DNA of 16,801 nt from CAYMOV01 sp964392085 (GCA_964392085.1 CAYMOV010000054.1:1-16801); one strand, 5' to 3'; shown: positions 7,098-14,683, counted from the stretch's first letter. The notes: generated from the letters alone by a model not told the origin. Made by a program: numbers and translations.

Positions 7098-7127
7098 ATA
7101 TTCCCGGTCCCCAGGGGATCGGGTCAA
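7098..7127 (-). promoter_or_regulatory. Candidate promoter of the TPR-barrel gene with internal palindrome
   Basis: On the minus strand, TTGACC (7122-7127) and GAATAT (7098-7103) are separated by 18 bases. The perfect inverted repeat TCCCC-A-GGGGA (7108-7118) lies in the spacer and could be an operator. TATATAAA next to the -10 is an alternative -10. The leader would be about 15-20 bases. Confidence 0.35.
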
Positions 7128-7202
7128 CCCAGAGATCATCGGCTTGGACGGGAACGGGACAGTCTGCAGTCCGTCATAGAAGGGCCGAAAAAAGATCCGC
7201 GC

Positions 7203-8675
7203 TCAACGGCCTTTTTGCTTTTCAAGCCATTGCCGCAGGGTCTCGTTCTGCGGGTCCAGCTTCAGGGCTTCCTCGAAGGCCGAAAGGCCCATCCGGACCT
7301 GCAGTTGGCCCAGCTCAAGCCAGGCGGCCTCGAGCTTCGGATCCTTCTCCACGGCGGCGAGGATGGTCTTCAGGGCCTCCTTGTATTGGCCCTGTTGCTC
7401 CAATTTCCTCGTCCGGTCGAGGCACTCGGAGGCGTTCAACAGCTCGATATCCTCCACCTTGAACTTGATGACCACGGTGTTGTCGGGGTTCTTGCCCCCC
7501 GTATCCGGCGTCAGGGAGACGGGACGGGTGCCGCCGGGCGGGAGCGATCCGTCGCCGGGTTTGCCCCCGCCGTTGGGGAGGCCCTGTTTTTTCCCGATGG
7601 GTTGGCCCGGTTGGATGGGACCCGGGGTGGGGGTGGCCTTGGGCCGGATCGAGCCCCGGGGCAAGTCCAGGTCGGGGCGGTCCGGGAGCAGGTACGAGAG
7701 CGTGAAGCGGTGGAACTCGCCCAGGTCGTCGGCCAGGGAAAAGGCGTAATCGGCCTGGAACTGGCGGACCCGGACGCCCAAACCCAGGCTGATGCCCTTG
7801 TACCACTTCAGCTGGTTGTTGGAGAGGTCGGGCTCGTAACCGGCCCGGAAGTAGAGGAGGCGCTGGTGCTCGATCTCGGCGCCAAGGGCCACCTGGTTGC
7901 TGCCGTGGGGAACCGCGTGGAATTCGCCGGACAGCCAAACGTTGTTCGGGGAGTCCTCCTCCTGGGTCCGCCAGGCCACCGCCCAACGGGACTCGAAGGG
8001 AGGGGCGCCCCCGCCTTCGGAGACCCCGAGGTTCTTCAGGGCCAACCCCGCCCGGACCCGCTTGAAGGGTTTGGTGAGGAGGCCGAGGTCCCACCAGAGG
8101 CCGTGTCGGGTGCTCTGGTCGATGGTTTGGGAGATCCAGGTGCTCCGGAAACCGACGGCGATCCCGTTCGTCAATTCCAAACCGGCGCCCAGGCCCACCG
8201 TGAGGTCCCGGGCGTTATAGGACCCGGTCTGGACCCCGAGGGAGCCGCGACGGTCGAACTGGCCGAAGTTCAGGAAACCCACGTTCATGCCGAACCCGCC
8301 GGTCCGGGAGATCGGCGAGGCGAAGGCGGCCGCCTCGTCGGTGGCGTCCAGGAGGTAGTTCAAGTGCATGGCCGAGACCTCGGCCCGGGGCAGCCAAGCG
8401 AGCCCCGCGGGGTTGTAGAAGAGGGCGGAGGCGTCGTCGGCCACCGCGGTGAAGCTTTCGCCCATGCCCACGGGGCGGGCGCTGGGGACCAGGAGCAATT
8501 CGGGAAAGACCGGTTGGGACCCGGGCGCCGTTTGGGCGTGGGAGGGGCGGACCATCAGCCCGGCCAACAGAAGTAATGGAAGATATTTTCGTCTCAAGGC
8601 TGTTTTGACCGCCGTGACGTCAGGGATCCATCGCCGCGGGCTGAGGCCCGGTTCCGGCCGCTTGGGCGCCAGCAT
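7203..8675 (-). CDS. PorV/PorQ (UPF0164)-family outer-membrane protein fused to a C-terminal TPR
   Basis: 490 residues from ATG 8675. The family signature follows the signal peptide: RPVGMGESFTAVADDASALF with Y-N-P-A-G-L-A just after it. The beta-rich barrel runs to ~330. A Pro/Gly-rich linker (~330-400) leads to a TPR region at ~410-490 (L-E-Q-Q-G-Q-Y-K-E-A-L, then A-F-E-E-A-L-K-L-D-P); the second repeat appears to lack about five residues. PorV-type proteins are FadL-like barrels that, in type IX secretion, receive cargo carrying C-terminal sorting domains; whether this protein does so is inference. The start is uncertain: ATG 8675 gives a 26-residue basic lead, whereas a TTG at 8597 would open directly on the signal peptide RRKYLPLLLLAGL...SHA. 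It follows the sigma/anti-sigma genes in the same direction but beyond a terminator, so it probably has its own promoter. Confidence 0.85.
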   Translation of the reverse strand: MLAPKRPEPGLSPRRWIPDVTAVKTALRRKYLPLLLLAGLMVRPSHAQTAPGSQPVFPELLLVPSARPVGMGESFTAVADDASALFYNPAGLAWLPRAEVSAMHLNYLLDATDEAAAFASPISRTGGFGMNVGFLNFGQFDRRGSLGVQTGSYNARDLTVGLGAGLELTNGIAVGFRSTWISQTIDQSTRHGLWWDLGLLTKPFKRVRAGLALKNLGVSEGGGAPPFESRWAVAWRTQEEDSPNNVWLSGEFHAVPHGSNQVALGAEIEHQRLLYFRAGYEPDLSNNQLKWYKGISLGLGVRVRQFQADYAFSLADDLGEFHRFTLSYLLPDRPDLDLPRGSIRPKATPTPGPIQPGQPIGKKQGLPNGGGKPGDGSLPPGGTRPVSLTPDTGGKNPDNTVVIKFKVEDIELLNASECLDRTRKLEQQGQYKEALKTILAAVEKDPKLEAAWLELGQLQVRMGLSAFEEALKLDPQNETLRQWLEKQKGR

Positions 8676-8807
8676 AGCCGAATTGCCCCGCTCCGCAAAG
8701 GATCTGGAATGGTGTGGGGAGGCCGGTTTGGGAAGGATCGGGGTTTTAAGGTGGATCCTTTAGCCGGGTCCGGCCGAGGGATTTGGCTTTAAGAGGCATC
8801 CGAAGCC

Positions 8808-8842
8808 AAGAAAAAGCCGAAACCCGGGGGAGGGTTTCGGCT
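8808..8842 (-). terminator. Rho-independent terminator of the sigma/anti-sigma operon
   Basis: An 11-bp perfect stem, AGCCGAAACCC / GGGTTTCGGCT (8815-8825 and 8832-8842), has a 6-base loop and is followed on the minus strand by TTTTTCTT (8808-8815). It lies 33 bases beyond the anti-sigma stop codon. A second, 7-bp hairpin, TTGGCTT/AAGCCAA (8783-8789 and 8803-8809), overlaps the T-run but has no T-run of its own. Confidence 0.88.
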
Positions 8843-8874
8843 GTGCCTAAAAAAGAGGGAGGAGGGAACGCCCC

Positions 8875-9678
8875 TCAGGATCCGGTGGAGACGCTCACTT
8901 GGCCCTTCAGGACCTCGCCGCCGGTCTCGATCAGGACGGTGTAATCCCCGGCCGGCACTCGGACGCCTTGGTCGTTGCGTTGGTCCCAATCGAGGGCCCA
9001 GGTCCCGGCGGGCATCTTGCCGTTGAAGAGATGGCGGACCATGGCCCCCTGGACATCGGTGAGGACGACCTTGCCTTGGACGTCCCGGGGAACCTCAACG
9101 CGGATCCGGAGGACCTTGCCCTGGAGGGAAGCCTCCTTCGGGGTGGGGGCGGATACGGAATGTTCCGCGGCGGCCGGCTCACCCGCCGAAACCTGGGTGG
9201 GCGCGGCGACGGAGGCGTAGGAGGGGCGGGCGGCCTGGGGCGCGGTGGCCTCCGGCAGGACCGGGCGGTTCTCCCAAGCGGACAATTCGCCCGTGGGAAG
9301 CGTGAAGGTGATGGATGGGACGGGGGCCGAGGCCGAGAGGGCGCGGTGGGCATCCTGGGTCCGGTTCATCCAGAGGTAACCGTAGGCGCCGGCCAGGAGG
9401 GCCAGGGAGGCGGCGAGGCTCTTGAATTCGAACCCGAAGGCGCGCCCGGCCGTCAAACCGGCCTGGGCCCAAAGACCCGCGGCGCGGCCGTCCAACCGAC
9501 GGGCGGTTTCCTCGACGAAGGAGGAGTCGGGCTCGCCCAGATGGGCCGCGAGGGCCGAGACGGCGGACTCTGAAAACAGGGGGTCATTGCTGAAGCGGGA
9601 ATCGAACTCGGCTTGCTGCTCAAGGCTCAAGGCGCCCCGGACATACTGGTCGAGAAGGTTCTGTTCTTGTGGTGTCAT
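8875..9678 (-). CDS. Transmembrane anti-sigma factor-like protein with periplasmic FlgD-Ig-like domain
   Basis: 267 residues. ATG 9678 overlaps the sigma-factor stop (ATGA at 9675-9678) and has GGGAGGG upstream, which favours it over the GTG 18 bases earlier. Residues ~1-80 are a helical cytoplasmic domain (DQYVRGALSLEQQAEFDSRF) shaped like anti-sigma N-termini, but without the H-x3-C-x2-C zinc motif. One membrane helix lies at ~87-104 (SLAASLALLAGAYGYLWM). A long Ala/Pro-rich linker (105-187) leads to a beta-sandwich at ~188-265 with VVLTDVQGAMVRHLF, M-P-A-G-T-W-A-L-D-W-D, then G-V-R-V-P-A-G-D-Y-T-V, a clear FlgD-Ig/type IX sorting-domain pattern. Likely role: sequester the ECF sigma factor at the inner membrane until a periplasmic signal is received. 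The anti-sigma role rests on operon position and topology; the Ig-like domain is the firmer call. Confidence 0.82.
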   Translation of the reverse strand: MTPQEQNLLDQYVRGALSLEQQAEFDSRFSNDPLFSESAVSALAAHLGEPDSSFVEETARRLDGRAAGLWAQAGLTAGRAFGFEFKSLAASLALLAGAYGYLWMNRTQDAHRALSASAPVPSITFTLPTGELSAWENRPVLPEATAPQAARPSYASVAAPTQVSAGEPAAAEHSVSAPTPKEASLQGKVLRIRVEVPRDVQGKVVLTDVQGAMVRHLFNGKMPAGTWALDWDQRNDQGVRVPAGDYTVLIETGGEVLKGQVSVSTGS

Positions 9679-10238
9679 GGCGGGGTTCCCTCCCAACCCT
9701 TGGGGAATCTCTTGCGGACCCGTTCAATGAGCCGCTGGCGCGCCCGGTAAAGACCGGAGGTCACGCTCCCTAAGGGGATCTTCAACTTGTGCGCGATGGC
9801 CTCGTAAGAGGCCCCCTCGAGTTCCCGGAGGGTGAGAAGGTCCCTTTCCCGTCCCTCAAAGGCCTGGATCTCCTCGCGGATGGCCTGGAGGGCTTCGGGG
9901 GGGTAACCCCTTCCTTGGCTTCTAGACGGGGTGGTGGCGAAATAGTCCACGGAGACCGGCATGCTCTTTTTGCGCTTTTCCAAAAGGTCCCGGCAAAGAT
10001 TGGCCGCGATATGGTTCAACCAGGTGGAAAGGGAGCATTCATGCCTGAATTTCGGCAGATATTTCAGGGCTTTTAGGAAGGTTTCGTGGACTACGTCCTC
10101 GACCTCGGGGTCCTGCCCCAAGAAGTAGTAGCAGGCCCGGATCAAGCCCTTCCGGTGGTCCCCATAGAAGGTCCGAAAAGCGCTTTCATCGCCTTGGAGG
10201 ACCCTTCGAACCAGGTCTTTTTCTTCGGAAGAGGCCAC
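9675..10238 (-). CDS. RNA polymerase ECF-type sigma-70 factor
   Basis: 187 residues, a normal ECF length. The sigma-2 region is at ~18-85 (DPEVEDVVHETFLKALKYL, then STWLNHIAANLCRDLLEKRK). The sigma-4 region is at ~120-172 (RERDLLTLRELEGASYEAIA, then PLGSVTSGLYRARQRL) with its helix-turn-helix. GTG 10238 is chosen because TTGAGGTG sits seven bases upstream; an in-frame TTG at 10253 would add five residues and lies inside that ribosome-binding site. It overlaps the membrane anti-sigma gene by four bases, so the two are translationally coupled. It directs RNA polymerase to an envelope-related regulon, probably in response to release from its anti-sigma partner. The ECF subgroup and target promoter cannot be told from the window. 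Confidence 0.95.
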   Translation of the reverse strand: MASSEEKDLVRRVLQGDESAFRTFYGDHRKGLIRACYYFLGQDPEVEDVVHETFLKALKYLPKFRHECSLSTWLNHIAANLCRDLLEKRKKSMPVSVDYFATTPSRSQGRGYPPEALQAIREEIQAFEGRERDLLTLRELEGASYEAIAHKLKIPLGSVTSGLYRARQRLIERVRKRFPKGWEGTPP

Positions 10239-10271
10239 TGAGGGACACCTCAAGGGGTTCGGAGCCGGGGT

Positions 10272-10277
10272 ATTGTA
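10272..10277 (-). promoter_or_regulatory. Candidate -10 element of the sigma/anti-sigma operon
   Basis: TACAAT on the minus strand, about 33 bases upstream of the GTG start, in the 142-base gap after transketolase. The same octamer TACAATAC occurs before the DUF2203 gene (minus strand, 12874-12881). No good -35 was found at 16-18 bases. Confidence 0.3.
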
Positions 10278-10380
10278 CTCCCTTTTAACACGACTGCCGG
10301 GGACGCGTCTTTATTTTCCGGCGGGACTCGTCGGGAGGGAAACAATAAATGGATGGGGGGCGTTTTCGGCTCGGGGGACC

Positions 10381-12399
10381 TCAGCCTTTGGCGGCGCGAT
10401 CCAGGCTGCGCTTGGCGGCTTCCACCACGTGCTCCGGCGTGAAGCCGAGGTTGTGGAAAAGCACGGGACCCGGCGCGCTGGCGCCGAAGCGGTCCATCAC
10501 CACCATCTCGCCCCAGGGTCCTGCCCAGCGGTGCAGGCCGTAGGGACTGGCGGCTTCGACGATCACCCGCGCCTTGAGGGAGGAAGGAAGAACACTCTCG
10601 CGGTAGTCGGGATCCTGGTGAAGGAAAGCCTCGAAGGACGGGGCGCTGATGACGCGGGAGGGGATGCCCTCGGCGTCCAACAGGGCTTGGGACTTCAGGC
10701 AGAGGTCCACCTCACTGCCGGTGCCCAACAAGACCACCCGCGCCCCGGGGCGGTCCGAAAGCACGTAGGCGCCCTTGAGGGTGTTGGAGGCCGCGGGGAA
10801 TTGGGTGCGGTCCAGCGTGGGAAGCGCCTGCCGTGACAGGACCAGGCAAGTGGGACCATCGACGCGCTGGAGCGCGGCCAACCAGGCCCAGGCGGTCTCG
10901 TTGGCGTCGGCGGGGCGCCAGACACGGGCGCCCGGGATGGATCGGAGGGAAGCCAGGGTCTCCACCGGTTGGTGGGTCGGGCCGTCCTCACCGGCGCCGA
11001 TGGAATCGTGGGTGAACACGAACACCACCTGCAATCCCATCAGGTGGGCCAGGCGGAGGGAGGGCTTGAGGTAGTCCACGAACATCAGGAAGGTCCCGCC
11101 GAAGGGTAGGACGCCCCCGTGCAGGGCCATGCCGTTCATGGCGGCGGCCATGCCCATTTCCCTCACGCCGTAATGGATGTTACGGCCAGTCGGGGTCTCC
11201 GGCTCGAAATCCCCCAGCTTCTCCAGGGTCGTGTTGTTGGACTCGGCGAGGTCCGCCGATCCTCCCAGGATCGCCGGGATGGTTTGGACGAATGCGTTGA
11301 TGGCCTTGCCGGAGGCTTGGCGGGTGGCGAGGCCCTTGGGGTCGGCGGGGAAGGTGGGAATTTTCGATTCCAACCCGTCGGCCCAACGGCGGTGGAGGGA
11401 CTGGTCCAGTTCGGCCCATTCCTTCGGGAAGGCGGCGGCATAGGCCGAGCGGACCTTTTCCCAGGCGGCCTGGGCGGACTTGCCCTTCTCGGCGGTTTCG
11501 CGGCCCCGGCGCAGGGCGCCGTCGGGAACATAAAAAGTCGGGGTGAGGGGCCAATGGAAATATTCCTTGGTCTTCGTGACGTTCTCGGGGGAGAGCGCGG
11601 CCCCGTGGACCTTTTCGGTCCCGGCCAGGGGACTCCCATAGCCGATGGTGGTGTGGCAGGCGATGAGGACCGGCCGGGAATCGTCGGCGGCGGCCTGGGT
11701 GTAGGCCTGGTCCAGGGCGTCGAGGTCGTTGCCGTTCTCGACCCGCAGGGTGCGCCAACCGTAGGCCTCAAAGCGCTTGGCCACATCCTCGGTGAAGGCC
11801 AGGTTCGTGGAGCCGTCGATCGAGACGTGGTTGTTGTCCCAGAGCACCTTGAGTTTGCCGAGCTTCAGGTGGCCCGCGAGGGAACCGGCCTCATGGGACA
11901 CGCCCTCCATCAGGTCGCCGTCGGAGCAGAAGACCCAGGTGCGGTGGTGGATCAGCTCATGCCCGGGCTTGTTGTAGCGCGCGGAAAGGTGTTTCTCGGC
12001 GAGGGCCATCCCCACGGAGGTGGCGAGGCCCTGGCCCAGGGGGCCCGTGGTGGTCTCCACGCCCGCGGTGTGGCCGTGCTCGGGGTGGCCCGGCGTGGCG
12101 CTGCCCCACTGCCGGAAATTCTTGAGGTCCTCCAGGTTGAGGCCATAGCCGTTCAGGAACAGCAGGCCGTATAACAGCATGGAGCCGTGGCCGGCGGATA
12201 GGACGAAACGGTCCCGGTCGATCCAGGCGGGCTGGTCGGGACGGTGCTTGAGGTGGCGGGACCAGAGGACATGGGCGGCGGGGGCGAGCCCCAGGCAGAT
12301 GCCCGGGTGGCCGCTGTTGGCCTGGCGCGTGGCGTCCACGGCCAGCATGCGCAGGCTGTTGATCGAATCGAGGTCTTCCTGGTCGAACGGTTTCGACAT
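10381..12399 (-). CDS. tkt: Transketolase
   Basis: 672 residues, full length. The enzyme transfers two-carbon units between sugar phosphates in the non-oxidative pentose phosphate or Calvin pathway, using thiamine diphosphate. Visible landmarks: RQANSGHPGICLGLAPAAH, L-S-A-G-H-G-S-M-L-L-Y, GVETTTGPLGQGLATSVGMA, the cofactor motif S-D-G-D-L-M-E-G ... W-D-N-N-H-V-S-I-D-G (first Gly of GDG is Ser), C-H-T-T-I-G-Y-G-S-P, the catalytic Glu in GVREMGMAAAMNG, and THDSIGAGEDGPTHQPVE. ATG 12399 has GGAG seven bases upstream. It begins 20 bases after the DUF2203 gene, so the two form an operon. Together with the 6-phosphogluconolactonase gene it points to a working pentose phosphate pathway. No fusion or truncation seen. 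Confidence 0.97.
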   Translation of the reverse strand: MSKPFDQEDLDSINSLRMLAVDATRQANSGHPGICLGLAPAAHVLWSRHLKHRPDQPAWIDRDRFVLSAGHGSMLLYGLLFLNGYGLNLEDLKNFRQWGSATPGHPEHGHTAGVETTTGPLGQGLATSVGMALAEKHLSARYNKPGHELIHHRTWVFCSDGDLMEGVSHEAGSLAGHLKLGKLKVLWDNNHVSIDGSTNLAFTEDVAKRFEAYGWRTLRVENGNDLDALDQAYTQAAADDSRPVLIACHTTIGYGSPLAGTEKVHGAALSPENVTKTKEYFHWPLTPTFYVPDGALRRGRETAEKGKSAQAAWEKVRSAYAAAFPKEWAELDQSLHRRWADGLESKIPTFPADPKGLATRQASGKAINAFVQTIPAILGGSADLAESNNTTLEKLGDFEPETPTGRNIHYGVREMGMAAAMNGMALHGGVLPFGGTFLMFVDYLKPSLRLAHLMGLQVVFVFTHDSIGAGEDGPTHQPVETLASLRSIPGARVWRPADANETAWAWLAALQRVDGPTCLVLSRQALPTLDRTQFPAASNTLKGAYVLSDRPGARVVLLGTGSEVDLCLKSQALLDAEGIPSRVISAPSFEAFLHQDPDYRESVLPSSLKARVIVEAASPYGLHRWAGPWGEMVVMDRFGASAPGPVLFHNLGFTPEHVVEAAKRSLDRAAKG

Positions 12400-12419
12400 A
12401 CGGTTCTCCGGTTTCCCCG

Positions 12420-12848
12420 TCAGCCTTCCAGGGGTTTTCTTTGGCGGAAACCCCCGTCAAGGGGGTGGTACCAACCGACTTCCGCTTCATCCTCTTTCCA
12501 GCAAAGAAAGACCTTCTCGCCGCCGACCTGGCCGAAGAAATCCACCAGGCCCTGGTCCAGGTCCTTCAACCGCGCGCCCATGGCGGTGAAGGACTCCAGT
12601 TCCTCCTGGAAGTCGCGGCTCAAGCCCTTCAACTCCCCCAGGATCCGTTCCATGGCGGCCTTCGACTCGGGGCGGATCGCGCCGTCGGCGGCGCGGCCGG
12701 TCAGGTCCTCGATCTCGACCTGGGCCTGGAGCTTGGGAACTAGGTCCCGGATATCCCGCAGCCGTTTCAACCCCCCGCGCACGAGGGGCAGGAGGGCGTT
12801 GGCTTCCGTTCGGGTCATGGGACGCGAAGGACCATGGGTTTCGGGCAT
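12420..12848 (-). CDS. DUF2203 family protein
   Basis: 142 residues from ATG 12848, which has GGAG about ten bases upstream; the frame extends to a TTG at 12905, but the extra residues look non-conserved. The family pattern is clear: M-T-R-T-E-A-N-A-L-L-P-L-V at the start, a central coiled helical pair with K-L-Q-A-Q-V-E-I-E-D-L-T-G-R, G-A-R-L-K-D-L-D-Q-G-L-V-D-F, and the ending EKVFLCWKEDEAEVGWYHPL. DUF2203 proteins are small, cytoplasmic and of unknown function. It is the first gene of an operon with transketolase, 20 bases apart; I see no functional link beyond that. Confidence 0.88.
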   Translation of the reverse strand: MPETHGPSRPMTRTEANALLPLVRGGLKRLRDIRDLVPKLQAQVEIEDLTGRAADGAIRPESKAAMERILGELKGLSRDFQEELESFTAMGARLKDLDQGLVDFFGQVGGEKVFLCWKEDEAEVGWYHPLDGGFRQRKPLEG

Positions 12849-12875
12849 CGGACGAGGGCTCCGTTTGAGGGGCGT

Positions 12876-12905
12876 ATTGTAGTCATGGGGGGGGACGGCA
12901 CACAA
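12876..12905 (-). promoter_or_regulatory. Candidate promoter of the DUF2203-transketolase operon
   Basis: On the minus strand, TTGTGT (12900-12905) and TACAAT (12876-12881) are separated by 18 bases. The leader would be about 20-25 bases. The -10 is a good match and the -35 weak. Confidence 0.35.
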
Positions 12906-13019
12906 GCGCCCGGGGGATGTTTCTTCCTATAAGGAGCGTCGAATTTAACGGACCAATGAAGCCCTTGTGCGGGACGAGGCCTGGGCCGATGATGGCGATC
13001 GAACGGAAGGCCTGAAACC

Positions 13020-14003
13020 ATGGGATTCGACAAACTGCTCCGGCGCTGGGCCACTTACGGCGTCTTGGCGCCCTCCCACCTGAACCGACAGCCCTGGATC
13101 CTCCGTTCCCTCGTGGGTTCCACCCTCGAAGTCGGTTTGGATAAGGCTCGTTGCCGGGACTTAGGGCTGGACCCCACCGGCCGCGCCGACCTATTGGCCC
13201 TAGGCGCCCTGGTGGAATACCTGGTCTTATCCGCGCCGGCCTTGGGCTGTTCGGCCGAAGTCCAATTCGACCCGGCGGGGCCCCGGGCCCTGGTGACCGC
13301 CCGGGTCGCCGAGAACCTGGAGCCCGAACCCCTGTTCGGTACCCTCGCCACCCGCGAGGACCATGGGGGCGATTACAAACCGATCCCCTTGACCGAGGTC
13401 CATGAGGCCCGGTTCCAGGCCTGCGCGGCTTCCTTCCCGGATGTCCGGTTCTTCATGGTCCGGGACGGGGACCAGGCTTCGGCCGTGACGGTCCTGCTTC
13501 GCGGGGCCGTGGAACGGCTTTGCGCCGACGAGGCGCGGTTGGCCGAGGTGGCCGCTTGGCTGCGTGAGGGGGAAAAGGGAGTGGACGGAATCCCCTACGC
13601 CCACGCGGGGTTGAAGACCCGCACCCGGGTCCGGCTCCTGTTCCAGGAAAGGTTCGACCCCTGGGAAGCGAGGCGCGCCGTGGCCCGCAAGTACTTGGAG
13701 GATTTGGGGGACCTGGGGGCGCCGGCTTACCTGGTCCTGGCCGTGCCCCAGGAGACGCCGGAGGCCCTGTTCGCGGCGGGACGGGCCTCCGCCCGCCAAG
13801 CCCTCACCGCGGCGGATATGGAATTGGACCTCCAGATTCAGTCCCTCCTCCTGGACCAGGCGGGTTTGGGGGAAGGGCTGGACCAGGCCACCGGGATCCC
13901 CCGGGATCTCCACCCGGTTTTCCTGGCGCGGACGGGCCTCTCCCTCAAGCGCCATTGGCCCAAGACCCCCCGTCGTCCCTTGGAATCCTTCGGCTGGACC
14001 TGA
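13020..14003 (+). CDS. Acg-type nitroreductase-family FMN-binding protein
   Basis: 327 residues, the two-lobed length typical of the Acg (Rv2032-like) branch. Visible features: LAPSHLNRQPWILR at 16-29 (family pattern A-P-S-x-x-N-x-Q-P-W), D-P-T-G-R-A-D-L-L-A-L-G-A at 51-63, A-T-R-E-D-H-G-G-D-Y at 110-119 where relatives have T-x-R-x-x-N-R, and the ending H-P-V-F-L-A-R-T-G...PRRPLESF. The fold binds FMN, but in the Acg branch the active-site lid occludes the cofactor, and FMN storage or stress roles have been proposed. The substrate here is unknown. ATG 13020 is preceded by GGAAGG. It is divergent from DUF2203 and lies upstream of the PerR/peroxiredoxin genes in the same direction, so an oxidative-stress role is plausible inference. 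Confidence 0.82.
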   Translation: MGFDKLLRRWATYGVLAPSHLNRQPWILRSLVGSTLEVGLDKARCRDLGLDPTGRADLLALGALVEYLVLSAPALGCSAEVQFDPAGPRALVTARVAENLEPEPLFGTLATREDHGGDYKPIPLTEVHEARFQACAASFPDVRFFMVRDGDQASAVTVLLRGAVERLCADEARLAEVAAWLREGEKGVDGIPYAHAGLKTRTRVRLLFQERFDPWEARRAVARKYLEDLGDLGAPAYLVLAVPQETPEALFAAGRASARQALTAADMELDLQIQSLLLDQAGLGEGLDQATGIPRDLHPVFLARTGLSLKRHWPKTPRRPLESFGWT

Positions 14004-14121
14004 TCCCGACCTGTTTTTATTGGTTTGGGCCTTTCTGGCCAACCGCCATCCCCTAACCGCTCCCGATCGTTTTTCCCCGTTGCCTCCGTGCTACCCGGGC
14101 TAAATAAATCTTTTCTTTTAC

Positions 14122-14148
14122 TTGACATAAATTACCATTCGGTATAAA
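14122..14148 (+). promoter_or_regulatory. Promoter of perR with overlapping inverted repeat; near-leaderless
   Basis: A perfect -35 TTGACA (14122-14127) and a -10 TATAAA (14143-14148) are separated by 15 bases. The inverted repeat TACC-ATTC-GGTA (14133-14144) fills the spacer and runs into the -10, as expected for an autoregulatory Fur/PerR operator, although it does not match the classical PerR box. Transcription would begin at about 14154-14156, only 2-4 bases before ATG 14158, and there is no Shine-Dalgarno sequence. Confidence 0.65.
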
Positions 14149-14157
14149 TTGCCATCC

Positions 14158-14604
14158 ATGAAGACCTCCACCGCTGTTCCTGACCTGTCGGCCCGTTGCC
14201 GCGAAAAGGGCCTGGCCCTCACCGCCCAACGCTCGGCGGTCTTGGGGGAATTGGCGGGGCGACTCGACCATCCCACGGCGGACCAGGTGTACGAGGCGGT
14301 TTCGCCCAAGGTGCCGGGGTTGTCCCGGACCACGGTGTACCGCGTGTTGGACACCATGGCGAAGGCCGGGGTCATCGGCGTGGTGGGCTCCCTGGGGGCC
14401 GCCATGCGGTTCGACCCCACCACGGGGCGTCACCACCACCTGATGTGCGTGGAGTGCCACAAGGTCGTGGATTTCGAGGATCCGAAGCTGGACGCCCTCA
14501 AGGTTCCGACGGGCACGGGCTTCGAGATCGGGGATTATTCGGTTCAGTTCAAGGGGACCTGCCCGGAATGCCGCAAGAAGTCCGGCGGGAACCGACGGAA
14601 CTGA
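14158..14604 (+). CDS. perR: Fur-family peroxide-responsive regulator, PerR-like
   Basis: 148 residues from ATG 14158. The winged-helix N-domain contains L-T-A-Q-R-S-A-V-L and SRTTVYRVLDTMAKAGVI. The structural zinc site is Cys97-x2-Cys100 and Cys135-x2-Cys138. The five regulatory metal ligands of Bacillus PerR (His37, Asp85, His91, His93, Asp104) are all matched one position later: His38 (H-P-T-A-D), Asp86, His92, His94 and Asp105. Asp rather than Glu at the last position favours peroxide sensing by His oxidation over plain iron sensing. It is a cytoplasmic repressor. The next gene is a peroxiredoxin, 79 bases downstream with no terminator between, so it is a likely target. The TTG three codons upstream is not needed, and the promoter position argues for 14158. 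Confidence 0.9.
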   Translation: MKTSTAVPDLSARCREKGLALTAQRSAVLGELAGRLDHPTADQVYEAVSPKVPGLSRTTVYRVLDTMAKAGVIGVVGSLGAAMRFDPTTGRHHHLMCVECHKVVDFEDPKLDALKVPTGTGFEIGDYSVQFKGTCPECRKKSGGNRRN

Positions 14605-14683
14605 GGCTTCAAGTCGCGCCAGGCCGGTTTCGCCGGCTGCCGTTGAGGGATCACCCCAAGAGGGAAAAACCAAGGAGGATGTT

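Noticed and set aside
12924..12936. TCCT-ATA-AGGA inverted repeat upstream of the Acg-type gene
   Set aside because: Only four-base arms and no -35 at the right distance; not enough for an operator call.
14623..14637. Hairpin GCCGG-TTTCG-CCGGC between perR and the peroxiredoxin gene
   Set aside because: There is no T-run after it; it is too weak to call a terminator or attenuator.
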